Source: Sulfurospirillum sp.
Lineage (GTDB): Bacteria; Campylobacterota; Campylobacteria; Campylobacterales; Sulfurospirillaceae
Assembly: GCA_016735235.1 (NCBI GenBank)
Contig: JAERRW010000027.1
Span: 1 to 40,885, forward strand
Direction: 5' to 3'
DNA: 40,885 nt
A program made the position numbers and the translations under genes. The notes under the pieces were generated by a model that did no database searches, was not told the DNA's origin, and saw nothing but the letters and a program-made list of their open reading frames with translations. Below are positions 24,986-32,755 of the stretch, piece by piece (position 1 is the stretch's first letter; each line of letters begins with the position of its first letter).

Positions 24986-26047
24986 TCATCTCCTTGTTTT
25001 TTTAGAACCTTGATAAACAAAAGCTAATACTTCTGCAACGGCTTTATACATGGCTTCTGGTATTATTTTATCTATTTCACATTTTTTGTACAGTTCGCGT
25101 GCAAGAGGTGGGTTTTCTATAATCTGTATTCCGCAATCTCTTGCAATCTCTTTTATTTTTAAGGCTAAATGGTCTACGCCTTTTGCTACAACTTTAGGTG
25201 CATTCTCTCTTTCGGTATCATAGCGAATAGCTACTGCGAAATGTATTGGATTTGTAATAACCACATCAGCACTTGGAATATCTTGCATCATTCTTTTTTT
25301 ACTCATCTCCATCTGAACTTTCCTTATGCGAGCCTTTACTTGTGGATCTCCTTCCATCTGTTTATACTCATCTTTTATCTCTTGCTTACTCATTTTAAGC
25401 TCTTTAAAATAGTTGTAACGAACAAAAAATAGATCAAATAGTGCAAGTCCTAAAAATAGCATAAGCATAATAGCGATCAAAATTAGAGCTTTATCTCTAA
25501 GCCACTCCAATTGATCATAAATAGGAAAAAAAATAACCGAAGGTAACTCTTTTGTGAAACTAAAGAGGGCATAGTATGCAAGTATCAAAACAAGTGTTAC
25601 TTTAATAATTATTTTTATACCCTCAATAAATTTTTTCATAGAGAGTAAATTTTTTAAACCCTTTATGGGGTTAATTTTTTTAAAATCAGGAATAAGTGGC
25701 TTGGTTGTAGTCAAAAAACCAAACTGCATAACCGCAGCTAAAACACCGGAGATAGCTACTATGGTTGCCAAAGGTAAAATCATAAGAGCAAACTCTTTAA
25801 AAATAGTAATCATTAAAATATGGACATCATTTTTATTCATATCGGTTCCAATATAGGATTGACTAAACCTATAGAGATTAAACATGCGAATTTTAATATA
25901 AGGAAGAAGTGCTAAAAAAGCTCCAATAGCAATAATAAGTGTTACAAAACTGCTAGTATCTTGGCTTTTAGGGACATTTCCATCTTTTCTAGCATCTTCA
26001 ATTTTTTTTGGAGTAGGTTCTTCTGTTTTTTCTTGATCGTCTGCCAT
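24986..26047 (-). CDS. flhB: FlhB, flagellar type III export switch protein
   Basis: This 353-residue protein opens with the family motif EKTEEPTPKKIEDARKDG, has four transmembrane helices, and a C-terminal cytoplasmic domain with KQEIKDEYKQMEGDP and the autocleavage site. That site reads Asn266-Pro267-Ile268-His269 where NPTH is canonical. FlhB gates the switch from rod/hook to filament export. It lies between nadC and an RDD gene, coupled to both sides by short overlaps. FlhB in Campylobacter also stimulates FlgS signalling, and flgS is nearby. Confidence 0.95.
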   Translation of the reverse strand: MADDQEKTEEPTPKKIEDARKDGNVPKSQDTSSFVTLIIAIGAFLALLPYIKIRMFNLYRFSQSYIGTDMNKNDVHILMITIFKEFALMILPLATIVAISGVLAAVMQFGFLTTTKPLIPDFKKINPIKGLKNLLSMKKFIEGIKIIIKVTLVLILAYYALFSFTKELPSVIFFPIYDQLEWLRDKALILIAIMLMLFLGLALFDLFFVRYNYFKELKMSKQEIKDEYKQMEGDPQVKARIRKVQMEMSKKRMMQDIPSADVVITNPIHFAVAIRYDTERENAPKVVAKGVDHLALKIKEIARDCGIQIIENPPLARELYKKCEIDKIIPEAMYKAVAEVLAFVYQGSKKTRR

Positions 26048-26051
26048 TTAT

Positions 26052-26873
26052 CTAATTTTGTTCTATCTTCATAGAGTAGTCTAGCCAAACTGCTTGATGT
26101 ATTAAACCTCCGCTACTAATAGCATCTACTCCGCTACATGTATATGTTTTAATTGTTTCATCTGTTATGTTACCGCTCACTTCAAGTAATACATGAGGAG
26201 CTTTCTCGTTTTTGTATGCGACAACCTCTTTTATCTCTTTTATGCTCATGTTATCACACATTATTATGTCTATATTATGCATCATAATTTTTTTTGCTGA
26301 TTCAACACTGGAACACTCTACCTCTATTTTTGTAGTGTAGGGTAACTTTTTTTTTATATCATCAATAAACTCTTTTAAATTCTCTATTGTCTCTTGATGA
26401 GTATCTTTTAACATCAAACAATCATCTAGCCCCATGCGATGATTATGTCCACCTCCACATCTTACTGCATACTTTTCAAATACTCTAAGTCCCGGTCTTG
26501 TTTTTCTTGTGTCTAGTAATTTTATATCTTTATCTTTTAAGGCTTTAACATATTTATTTGTATTGGTTGCTATACCTGAAGCATGTTGGAGTAGGTTAAG
26601 AAGAGTCCTCTCGCACATTAAGAGTTTTTTTGATCTACTTTTTATGGTAACTATAGTGTCGCCATACAGTAAAGCATCTCCATCTTTTTTATGAAACTTG
26701 CACTTTAATTTTTCTATTTTACACAGTTTTTTAACATAAGCAACTCCTGCTAAAATTCCATTATCTTTGCAAATTATTTTTCCAGTTATTTTTTTGTTTT
26801 TACCAGTAAGACAAAATAGATCTCCACGACCAACATCTTCTTGTAGTGCCATCTTAACAAATCTACTTATCAT
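26052..26873 (-). CDS. nadC: Quinolinate phosphoribosyltransferase (decarboxylating)
   Basis: This 273-residue enzyme converts quinolinate and PRPP to nicotinate mononucleotide in de novo NAD synthesis. Motifs include ALQEDVGRGDLF at the N-terminus, LLDTRKTRPGLR, CGGGHNHRMGL, and the C-terminal GVDAISSGGL. It follows nadA with a TGA/ATG overlap, so the pathway steps are co-translated. Confidence 0.97.
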   Translation of the reverse strand: MISRFVKMALQEDVGRGDLFCLTGKNKKITGKIICKDNGILAGVAYVKKLCKIEKLKCKFHKKDGDALLYGDTIVTIKSRSKKLLMCERTLLNLLQHASGIATNTNKYVKALKDKDIKLLDTRKTRPGLRVFEKYAVRCGGGHNHRMGLDDCLMLKDTHQETIENLKEFIDDIKKKLPYTTKIEVECSSVESAKKIMMHNIDIIMCDNMSIKEIKEVVAYKNEKAPHVLLEVSGNITDETIKTYTCSGVDAISSGGLIHQAVWLDYSMKIEQN

Positions 26874-27862
26874 AATTTAAACATTCTATTTAATGCTTTA
26901 AAAGCATACTTTCTTGTATCTTCACTTATGATTATCTCGTTTATATAGCTACCGTTTTTAATACTCAAAAGTACTTCTTTTAAATCTTCTAATCTTGTTT
27001 CATTCATGGTGGGACACTCTGGTTTGGTAGAAGAGAGAATATATGTATTTTTTTTTCTTAGTCTATTAACCATGTTATACTCTGTTCCAACTACAATTTT
27101 CTGCTCTAATGGTAACTCTTTTATATATTTTTGAATTTGAGATGTTGAGCCTACAAAATCTGAATTTTTACACACTTCTGGCTTGCACTCTGGATGAGTT
27201 ATTACTAAAATATCTGGGTACTTATCTCTATAGAATTCTATATCTTCAATGTCAAAAAGTTGATGAACTGAACAAAAACCGTCGTAGCATATAATATCAA
27301 ACTCTTTAGGGTCATTTCCATCTCCAACTACACATGATTTTAAACCCATATTAAGTGCAATATTTTGACCTAAACAGCGATCTGGTAAAAAAAATATTTT
27401 TTTGCCACTCATTAACGCTTTTGATATGATCAGTTTTGCATTAGAACTCGTACAAACATAGCCTCCCATTTTGCCAACTTCGGCTTTTACCTCTGCTGAT
27501 GAGTTAATATAAGTAACAGGCATAATATCCTCTTTTTTTATACCGCTATTTTCTAAAAAGAGTATGTTTTGATTGTAGTACTCTATATCTACCATTTTCG
27601 CCATAGCACAACATGCAATTTTTGGCATCAAAACTCTTTTATTAGGATCAAGTATTTTTACACTCTGCCCCATAAAGCCAACACCGCAAAATATAAGATT
27701 TGCTTTTTCATCTTTAGCTGAAAATTTGGCAAGTTCTAATGAGTCTCCTGTGAAATCGGCTATATTGAAAACTTCATCTTTTTGATAGAAATGCGCTACA
27801 ACTGTTACGTCTAGCTCTTCTTTTAATTTTAAAATTTCTTCTCTTAATGTATTGTCGCTCAA
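26870..27862 (-). CDS. nadA: Quinolinate synthase
   Basis: This 330-residue 4Fe-4S enzyme condenses iminoaspartate with dihydroxyacetone phosphate. Repeated-domain motifs are VVAHFYQKDEV, FCGVGFMGQSVKIL, the VCTSSNA segment, PDRCLGQN, VITHPECKPEVC and GTEYNMVNRL, and the cysteines needed for the cluster are present. The start is TTG with GGAG seven bases upstream. It is the first gene of nadA-nadC-flhB-RDD. Confidence 0.96.
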   Translation of the reverse strand: MSDNTLREEILKLKEELDVTVVAHFYQKDEVFNIADFTGDSLELAKFSAKDEKANLIFCGVGFMGQSVKILDPNKRVLMPKIACCAMAKMVDIEYYNQNILFLENSGIKKEDIMPVTYINSSAEVKAEVGKMGGYVCTSSNAKLIISKALMSGKKIFFLPDRCLGQNIALNMGLKSCVVGDGNDPKEFDIICYDGFCSVHQLFDIEDIEFYRDKYPDILVITHPECKPEVCKNSDFVGSTSQIQKYIKELPLEQKIVVGTEYNMVNRLRKKNTYILSSTKPECPTMNETRLEDLKEVLLSIKNGSYINEIIISEDTRKYAFKALNRMFKL

Positions 27863-27944
27863 AATAGCTCCTTTTAAATGTCATAAAGCTTAACATTATA
27901 ACAAATTATGTACAATATAGCCATTAATTTACTAAAGGAAATGT

Positions 27945-28571
27945 GTGGATTTTTTATTAAATATCAATATTCAATTTTATATCGTTGCTTACTTGGTTGG
28001 TGGTATTCCTTTTGGACTTCTTTTAACTAAAAAATTAACATCAATTGATGTTAGAGAGAGTGGGAGCGGTAGTATTGGTGCTACTAATGTTCTAAGAGTC
28101 TTGAAAGAATCAAACCCAATAATGGCAAAAAGGATAGCCGTTGCTACACTGCTTTTAGATGCTCTAAAAGGTATTTTTGTCTTAATTATTGCTAGCATAT
28201 TAGGCTTGAGTGAACAAACACTATGGATGATTGCTATACTCTCTATTGTGGGACACTGTTATAGCCCATTTTTGAAGTTTGAAGGCGGAAAGGGTGTTGC
28301 TACAGGTATGGGTGTTATGCTTTTCATGTTACCTATTGAAACTATTTTAGCTATTATTGCTTGGTTTATAGCTGGAAAAATATTTAAAGTCTCATCGTTA
28401 TCATCTTTGATAGCACTTACTACTTTGATTGTGTCATCTTTTATTATTCATCCTCAAATTGATGAAATTAAAACACATGCACCTATATTTGTTATTGCTT
28501 TTTTAATCACCTACAAACATGTACCAAATATAATGAGGCTTTTTAGAGGTGAAGAGTCTAAAATTGTATGA
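27945..28571 (+). CDS. plsY: PlsY, glycerol-3-phosphate acyltransferase
   Basis: This 208-residue membrane acyltransferase makes lysophosphatidic acid from acyl-phosphate and glycerol 3-phosphate. Its motifs are GSGSIGATNVLRV, GHCYSPFLKFEGGKGVATGMG, and KHVPNIMRL near the end. About five transmembrane helices are visible. Translation starts at GTG, seven bases after AAGGA. It overlaps folB (ATGA) and begins the plsY-folB-cosR run, an order I recall in Campylobacter. Confidence 0.96.
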   Translation: MDFLLNINIQFYIVAYLVGGIPFGLLLTKKLTSIDVRESGSGSIGATNVLRVLKESNPIMAKRIAVATLLLDALKGIFVLIIASILGLSEQTLWMIAILSIVGHCYSPFLKFEGGKGVATGMGVMLFMLPIETILAIIAWFIAGKIFKVSSLSSLIALTTLIVSSFIIHPQIDEIKTHAPIFVIAFLITYKHVPNIMRLFRGEESKIV

Positions 28572-28894
28572 CAATATTTATTGAAAATCTAACATTTCAC
28601 GCAATTATAGGTACTTTACCAAAAGAACGAATAACTCCTCAAAAGATTGTTGTTAATCTTGAGTTAGACTATGAGTACAAAAAACCTATTTTTATTAACT
28701 ATGCTACTTTGGCTCAAATAATAAAAAATAATATAAAAATCAATAAATACATGTTAATAGAAGATGCTCTTTTATCTCTACATGAAGAGATAAAGAGTAA
28801 ATTTATACAAATTACTTCAATGAAACTTAAAATTTCCAAGCCTACTATTCTCGCTCAATGCGATGTTTCCGTAAGTTTATATAAAAATTATTAA
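28568..28894 (+). CDS. folB: Dihydroneopterin aldolase
   Basis: This 108-residue protein catalyses the aldolase (and epimerase) step of folate synthesis. Features are IENLTFHAIIGTLPKER at the N-terminus, YATLAQII near residue 50, the conserved ALLSLHEEI helix, and SKPTILAQCDVSVSLY near the end. It is short but complete for FolB. Its start overlaps plsY by four bases, and 80 bp follow before the next gene. Confidence 0.85.
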   Translation: MTIFIENLTFHAIIGTLPKERITPQKIVVNLELDYEYKKPIFINYATLAQIIKNNIKINKYMLIEDALLSLHEEIKSKFIQITSMKLKISKPTILAQCDVSVSLYKNY

Positions 28895-28957
28895 GTTAAT
28901 ATAAAAAAAACTTTAAAATTAACTAAAATTATGCTAGAATACTATTTTAAGTTAATA
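28891..28957. promoter_or_regulatory. Two 11-bp direct repeats flanking the cosR/hsrA promoter
   Basis: TTAAGTTAATA occurs at 28891-28901 and 28947-28957. An extended -10 (TGCTAGAAT, 28932-28940) lies between them, with the ATG at 28975. The repeats overlap and follow the folB stop. They are candidate autoregulatory sites for the regulator encoded downstream. Confidence 0.4.
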
Positions 28958-28974
28958 AATATTAAAGGAACATA

Positions 28975-29646
28975 ATGAGAATTCTAATAGTAGAAGATGA
29001 AATTACTCTAAATAAAACTATTGCTGAAGGATTACAAGAGTTTGGCTACCAAACTGACAGTTCAGAAAACTATAAAGATGCTGAATATTATGTAGGCATA
29101 AGAAACTATGATCTTATCTTAACAGATTGGATGCTTCCAGATGGTGATGGAGTTGATTTAGTAACACTTGTTAAACAAAAAGCACCAAGAACTGCTTGTG
29201 TTGTAATCTCTGCAAAAGATGACAAAGATAGTGAAATTAAGGCTTTTAAAGCAGGTGCTGACGACTACATTAAAAAACCCTTTGATTTTGATATTCTAGT
29301 TGCCCGAATTGAAGCTAGACTTAGATTTGGAGGAACTAATGTAATCAAAATTGATGATTTAGTCATTGATCCCGATGAAGAGAAAATTACCTACAAAGGT
29401 CAAGATATTGAGCTAAAAGGCAAACCATTTGAAGTGCTTACACACTTAGCTCGCCATAGTGATCAAATTGTCTCCAAAGAGCAACTACTAGATGCTATTT
29501 GGGAAGAACCAGAATTAGTTACTCCAAATGTTATAGAAGTTGCAATTAATCAAATTCGCCAAAAAATGGACAAGCCTTTAGAGATCTCTACAATTGAAAC
29601 TGTGAGACGCAGGGGCTATAGGTTTTGTTTTCCAAAAAAAGTATAA
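28975..29646 (+). CDS. cosR: HsrA/CosR-type OmpR-family response regulator with intact receiver
   Basis: This 223-residue protein has a receiver domain (1-115) and a winged-helix DNA-binding domain (about 125-221). The C-terminal half carries blocks I recall as near-identical in HP1043/HsrA and Cj0355c/CosR: GKPFEVLTHLARH, QIVSKEQLLDAIWEE, VTPNVIEVAINQIRQKMDK and ETVRRRGYRFC. In H. pylori the receiver is degenerate and the protein is an orphan. Here the acidic pocket (Glu7, Asp8), phospho-acceptor Asp51, Ser79 and Lys101 are all present. A histidine kinase gene overlaps the 3' end. It probably acts as a conventional two-component regulator, perhaps of redox or growth genes. Confidence 0.9.
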   Translation: MRILIVEDEITLNKTIAEGLQEFGYQTDSSENYKDAEYYVGIRNYDLILTDWMLPDGDGVDLVTLVKQKAPRTACVVISAKDDKDSEIKAFKAGADDYIKKPFDFDILVARIEARLRFGGTNVIKIDDLVIDPDEEKITYKGQDIELKGKPFEVLTHLARHSDQIVSKEQLLDAIWEEPELVTPNVIEVAINQIRQKMDKPLEISTIETVRRRGYRFCFPKKV

Positions 29647-30950
29647 GAGATAAATTTACATTACAATTAGTGTTAGCTTCGACTACATTAATTGTAATCT
29701 TCTCCACTATTATCTACAATTACATAAAAATCTCTATTTATGAAGATCTAAATATTGAATTAGTAGAAGAGGCCACATCAATTACCACTGGACACAACCA
29801 CCTTTTAGGTCTTACAGAAATTGCACTTTATAAATATATAGTTAATAATATGAATAGTAATTTAAAAATAGTAACAAAAACAGATAAAGAAAATAAAATT
29901 ACATTCCAACAGTATAAAAAAAATAGTATGAGTTTTTTAACTATCTATTACCCATTGAATAAAAAAGCATCTAAGTTTTTGTCAATTACTAAAGATATCT
30001 CTAGTACAGATAGACTTCTTAAGAAAATTTTGCATAGTATAATAGTAATCAACTCTATAACTATCTTCTTAGTTGTAATTTATAGTTTTTTTCTCTCAAA
30101 AATGCTTATTATTCCAATACAATCTTTAACAACAAAACTAATAACCATGAATGAAAATTTTTTTCAATCTATTAATACAAAAAATATACCTAATGAATTT
30201 ATTCCACTTGCTTTTAGTATCAATAAGTTAATAAATAGAATCCATACTTTTACAAAATATCAAAAAGAGCTTTTTATAGGCATAGCTCATGAGCTTAAAA
30301 CTCCGCTGTCTGTTATGAAAACTAAAAATGAAGTTACGCTACTCAAAACAAGAGAGCAAAAAAAATATATAGATGCCTTAAAACAAAACAATAAAAGTAT
30401 AGATGAAATGAACAAAATGATAGGGTCTATTTTAGAGATAGGCAGGCTCGAAGGTGCGCAATTTGAGCAACCAATTGAAATAGACTTAATTCAATTTTTA
30501 AAAAATCAAACAAATAATTTTGAAATTCTTGCACATCAAAAAAATAGAAAAATCATAAGTAATTTCTCTCCGGGGTCATTTCCAATTATGATGCAACCTA
30601 CACTTTTAATAAATATAGTGCAAAATTTTGTGCAAAATGCAATAAAATTTACTTCTGAAAATGGAGTTATAGAGATAAAAAGTTTTACTGATTCTAGCGG
30701 TATAAATATACAAATTCTAGATAATGGCATAGGAGTAGATGAAAAGCAGGATCTTTTTGCTCCATTTAAAAGATATGGCACAAAAGAGGGAGCTGGTCTT
30801 GGGCTATTTTTAGCAAAAGGAGCAGCAGATGCAATAGGAGCAACAATCAAAATAGAAAATAGAAAAGATGGAGATGGAGCATTGGCATCTCTTCATATAC
30901 CTGTTTTGAACAAAAAATTAGGAAAAATTATAAAAAAATGTGATATATAA
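29625..30950 (+). CDS. Membrane sensor histidine kinase, partner of the HsrA/CosR-type regulator
   Basis: This 441-residue kinase has two transmembrane helices (about 13-33 and 140-160) around a periplasmic domain of about 105 residues, then a HAMP-like linker, HisKA with His in GIAHELKTPLS, and HATPase with N-box NIVQNFVQNAIKF, D-box DNGIGVD and GLGLFLAKGAA. It overlaps the regulator gene by 22 bp, starting at TTG; the exact start is unsure because no ATG lies before the first helix. The adjacency suggests it phosphorylates the upstream regulator. The periplasmic domain has no recognisable ligand-binding fold. Confidence 0.88.
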   Translation: MFSKKSIRDKFTLQLVLASTTLIVIFSTIIYNYIKISIYEDLNIELVEEATSITTGHNHLLGLTEIALYKYIVNNMNSNLKIVTKTDKENKITFQQYKKNSMSFLTIYYPLNKKASKFLSITKDISSTDRLLKKILHSIIVINSITIFLVVIYSFFLSKMLIIPIQSLTTKLITMNENFFQSINTKNIPNEFIPLAFSINKLINRIHTFTKYQKELFIGIAHELKTPLSVMKTKNEVTLLKTREQKKYIDALKQNNKSIDEMNKMIGSILEIGRLEGAQFEQPIEIDLIQFLKNQTNNFEILAHQKNRKIISNFSPGSFPIMMQPTLLINIVQNFVQNAIKFTSENGVIEIKSFTDSSGINIQILDNGIGVDEKQDLFAPFKRYGTKEGAGLGLFLAKGAADAIGATIKIENRKDGDGALASLHIPVLNKKLGKIIKKCDI

Positions 30951-31005
30951 GCCCTCTCAAAGTTTTAATAGTGTATAAAGTTAAAAAAAAAATAAAAGTT
31001 AAAAA

Positions 31006-31257
31006 ATGTCACTACTTATAACTAACGAATGCATAGCATGTGATGCTTGCAGAGATGAATGTCCAAATTGTGCTATTGAAGAAGCGGATCCTATCTATAT
31101 AATTGATCCTGATGTTTGTACAGAGTGTGTTGGTTACTATGATGAACCCTCATGCATAATGATTTGTCCTGTCGAGTGCATCATATCTGACCCAGACAAT
31201 ATAGAGATAATGGCAGAACTCAAGCTTAAGTTTGAGCAGATGTCTAGTGAGCAATAA
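31006..31257 (+). CDS. fdxB: Bis-[4Fe-4S] ferredoxin, FdxB/YfhL type
   Basis: This 83-residue protein has two cluster motifs: CIACDACRDECP near the N-terminus and CTECVGYYDEPSCIMICP, where the second CxxC is stretched by an insertion, as in the YfhL/Alvin ferredoxins. It carries electrons in the cytoplasm; partner unknown. The fdxB position next to cosR is also seen in C. jejuni (Cj0354c-Cj0355c, recalled). No ribosome site is clear; a 12-bp AAAGTTAAAAAA-like sequence occurs twice just upstream of the ATG. Confidence 0.92.
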   Translation: MSLLITNECIACDACRDECPNCAIEEADPIYIIDPDVCTECVGYYDEPSCIMICPVECIISDPDNIEIMAELKLKFEQMSSEQ

Positions 31258-31266
31258 TACAATTTA

Positions 31267-32736
31267 ATGGCAAAAAGAACAGCTATTATAGATATTGGTT
31301 CGAACTCTGCAAGAATGGTTATTTTTGAGAAAAGTAGTCGTTTTGCTTTCCATCTTATAAAAGAGACAAAAAGTCGTGTACGAATTGGAGAGGGTGCATA
31401 TGAAAATGGTGGAGTTCTTCAAGAAAAACCGATTCAAAGAACTCGTGATGCACTAGAAGATTTTTGTCGCATTATTAAAAACTTAAAATGTCGTAAAACT
31501 TTTTGTGTTGCTACTTCGGCATTGCGTGATGCTCCAAATGCACAAGCATTTATAAAGAAAATTAAAAAAGAGTTAAAATTAAACATAAAAATAATTGATG
31601 GTAAAAAAGAAGCAGAGTTTGGCGCATTAGCATCACTTAATCTTCTCAAACCAATTCAAAATGCAACAACTATTGATATAGGTGGCGGTTCTACTGAATT
31701 AGCTTGTATAGAAAATGGCAAAATAGTAGATACAATATCTATAAATATAGGAACAATTAGATTAAAAGAGCTTTTTTTTGACAAATCTAATGAGCTTGAT
31801 AAAGCAAAAGAGTTTATAAGCACTAAACTATCAAAACTACCAAAACACTTTAAATCAAAAACAATAATAGGTATTGGTGGAACAATAAGGGCTTTTTCTA
31901 ATATAGTTATGGATAAAATAAACTATCCTTTGAAAACAATTCATGGGTTTGAGTATAGCATTGAAGAGTATAACTACATGTTAAATCAAATCACCTCATC
32001 GAATATGTCTGCATTAAAAGAGTTAGGAGTAAAAAAAGATAGGTATGATACCATGAGAGAGGGTTGTACTATTTTTAATGCATTAATTAATCTAATAGGT
32101 GCAAAAAAAGTAATTACTAATGGTGCTGGTGTAAGAGAAGGTGTATATCTTAATGATTTACTCTGCTCTTCTAATAAGAGATTTCCAAAAAATTTCCAAG
32201 TTAGTGAAAAAAGTTTAAGTGATAGATTTATAGTAGACAAAAAAGAGAGTCTTTATATTAGTAAAATAGCCCTCAAACTTTTTAATGCTTTAGATTCTGT
32301 TCATAAAATTGACCCAATATTTAAAAAAGAGTTACAAATTGCAGCCAAACTTTATAATATAGGAAGAAGTCTTAGTTTTTATCAAGAACATCTTCATGGT
32401 TTTTATTTTATAACAAATAATTTAAATTATAATTTTTCACACCAGCAAAGAGTTCTTATAGCACTTTTAGTAAAATATCATACAAAAGAGTTGCCTAGTT
32501 TTGAGGATGTTAAAGCTTTTAAAATGCTACTTCCAAAGATTGATATAGTAAATTGGCTTAGTTTTATTATCTCGCTTGCAAAATGCTTAAATGCAAATTT
32601 TTCAAATGCTAAACTAGATTTTTTATATAAAAATCATACATTGACGATAAAATGCTCACAAAAATTATTTTTAGCACAAGAGTGTATTAAAAAACTAAAT
32701 AAACCAACCTCTTTTTCAATTGTTATAAAAAAATAA
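31267..32736 (+). CDS. ppx: Exopolyphosphatase / guanosine pentaphosphatase (Ppx/GppA)
   Basis: This 489-residue ASKHA-fold phosphatase has the phosphate-1 motif AIIDIGSNSARMV at the N-terminus, the phosphate-2 block IDIGGGSTELA, and GIGGTIRA, with a C-terminal HD-like helical region (GRSLSFYQEHLHGFYF). It degrades inorganic polyphosphate or converts pppGpp to ppGpp in the stringent response. It follows fdxB by nine bases and has no clear ribosome site, so it may be translationally coupled. It ends 19 bp from the convergent bamA stop with no hairpin. Confidence 0.93.
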   Translation: MAKRTAIIDIGSNSARMVIFEKSSRFAFHLIKETKSRVRIGEGAYENGGVLQEKPIQRTRDALEDFCRIIKNLKCRKTFCVATSALRDAPNAQAFIKKIKKELKLNIKIIDGKKEAEFGALASLNLLKPIQNATTIDIGGGSTELACIENGKIVDTISINIGTIRLKELFFDKSNELDKAKEFISTKLSKLPKHFKSKTIIGIGGTIRAFSNIVMDKINYPLKTIHGFEYSIEEYNYMLNQITSSNMSALKELGVKKDRYDTMREGCTIFNALINLIGAKKVITNGAGVREGVYLNDLLCSSNKRFPKNFQVSEKSLSDRFIVDKKESLYISKIALKLFNALDSVHKIDPIFKKELQIAAKLYNIGRSLSFYQEHLHGFYFITNNLNYNFSHQQRVLIALLVKYHTKELPSFEDVKAFKMLLPKIDIVNWLSFIISLAKCLNANFSNAKLDFLYKNHTLTIKCSQKLFLAQECIKKLNKPTSFSIVIKK

Positions 32737-32755
32737 AAAGTAACAGTTAAATATA

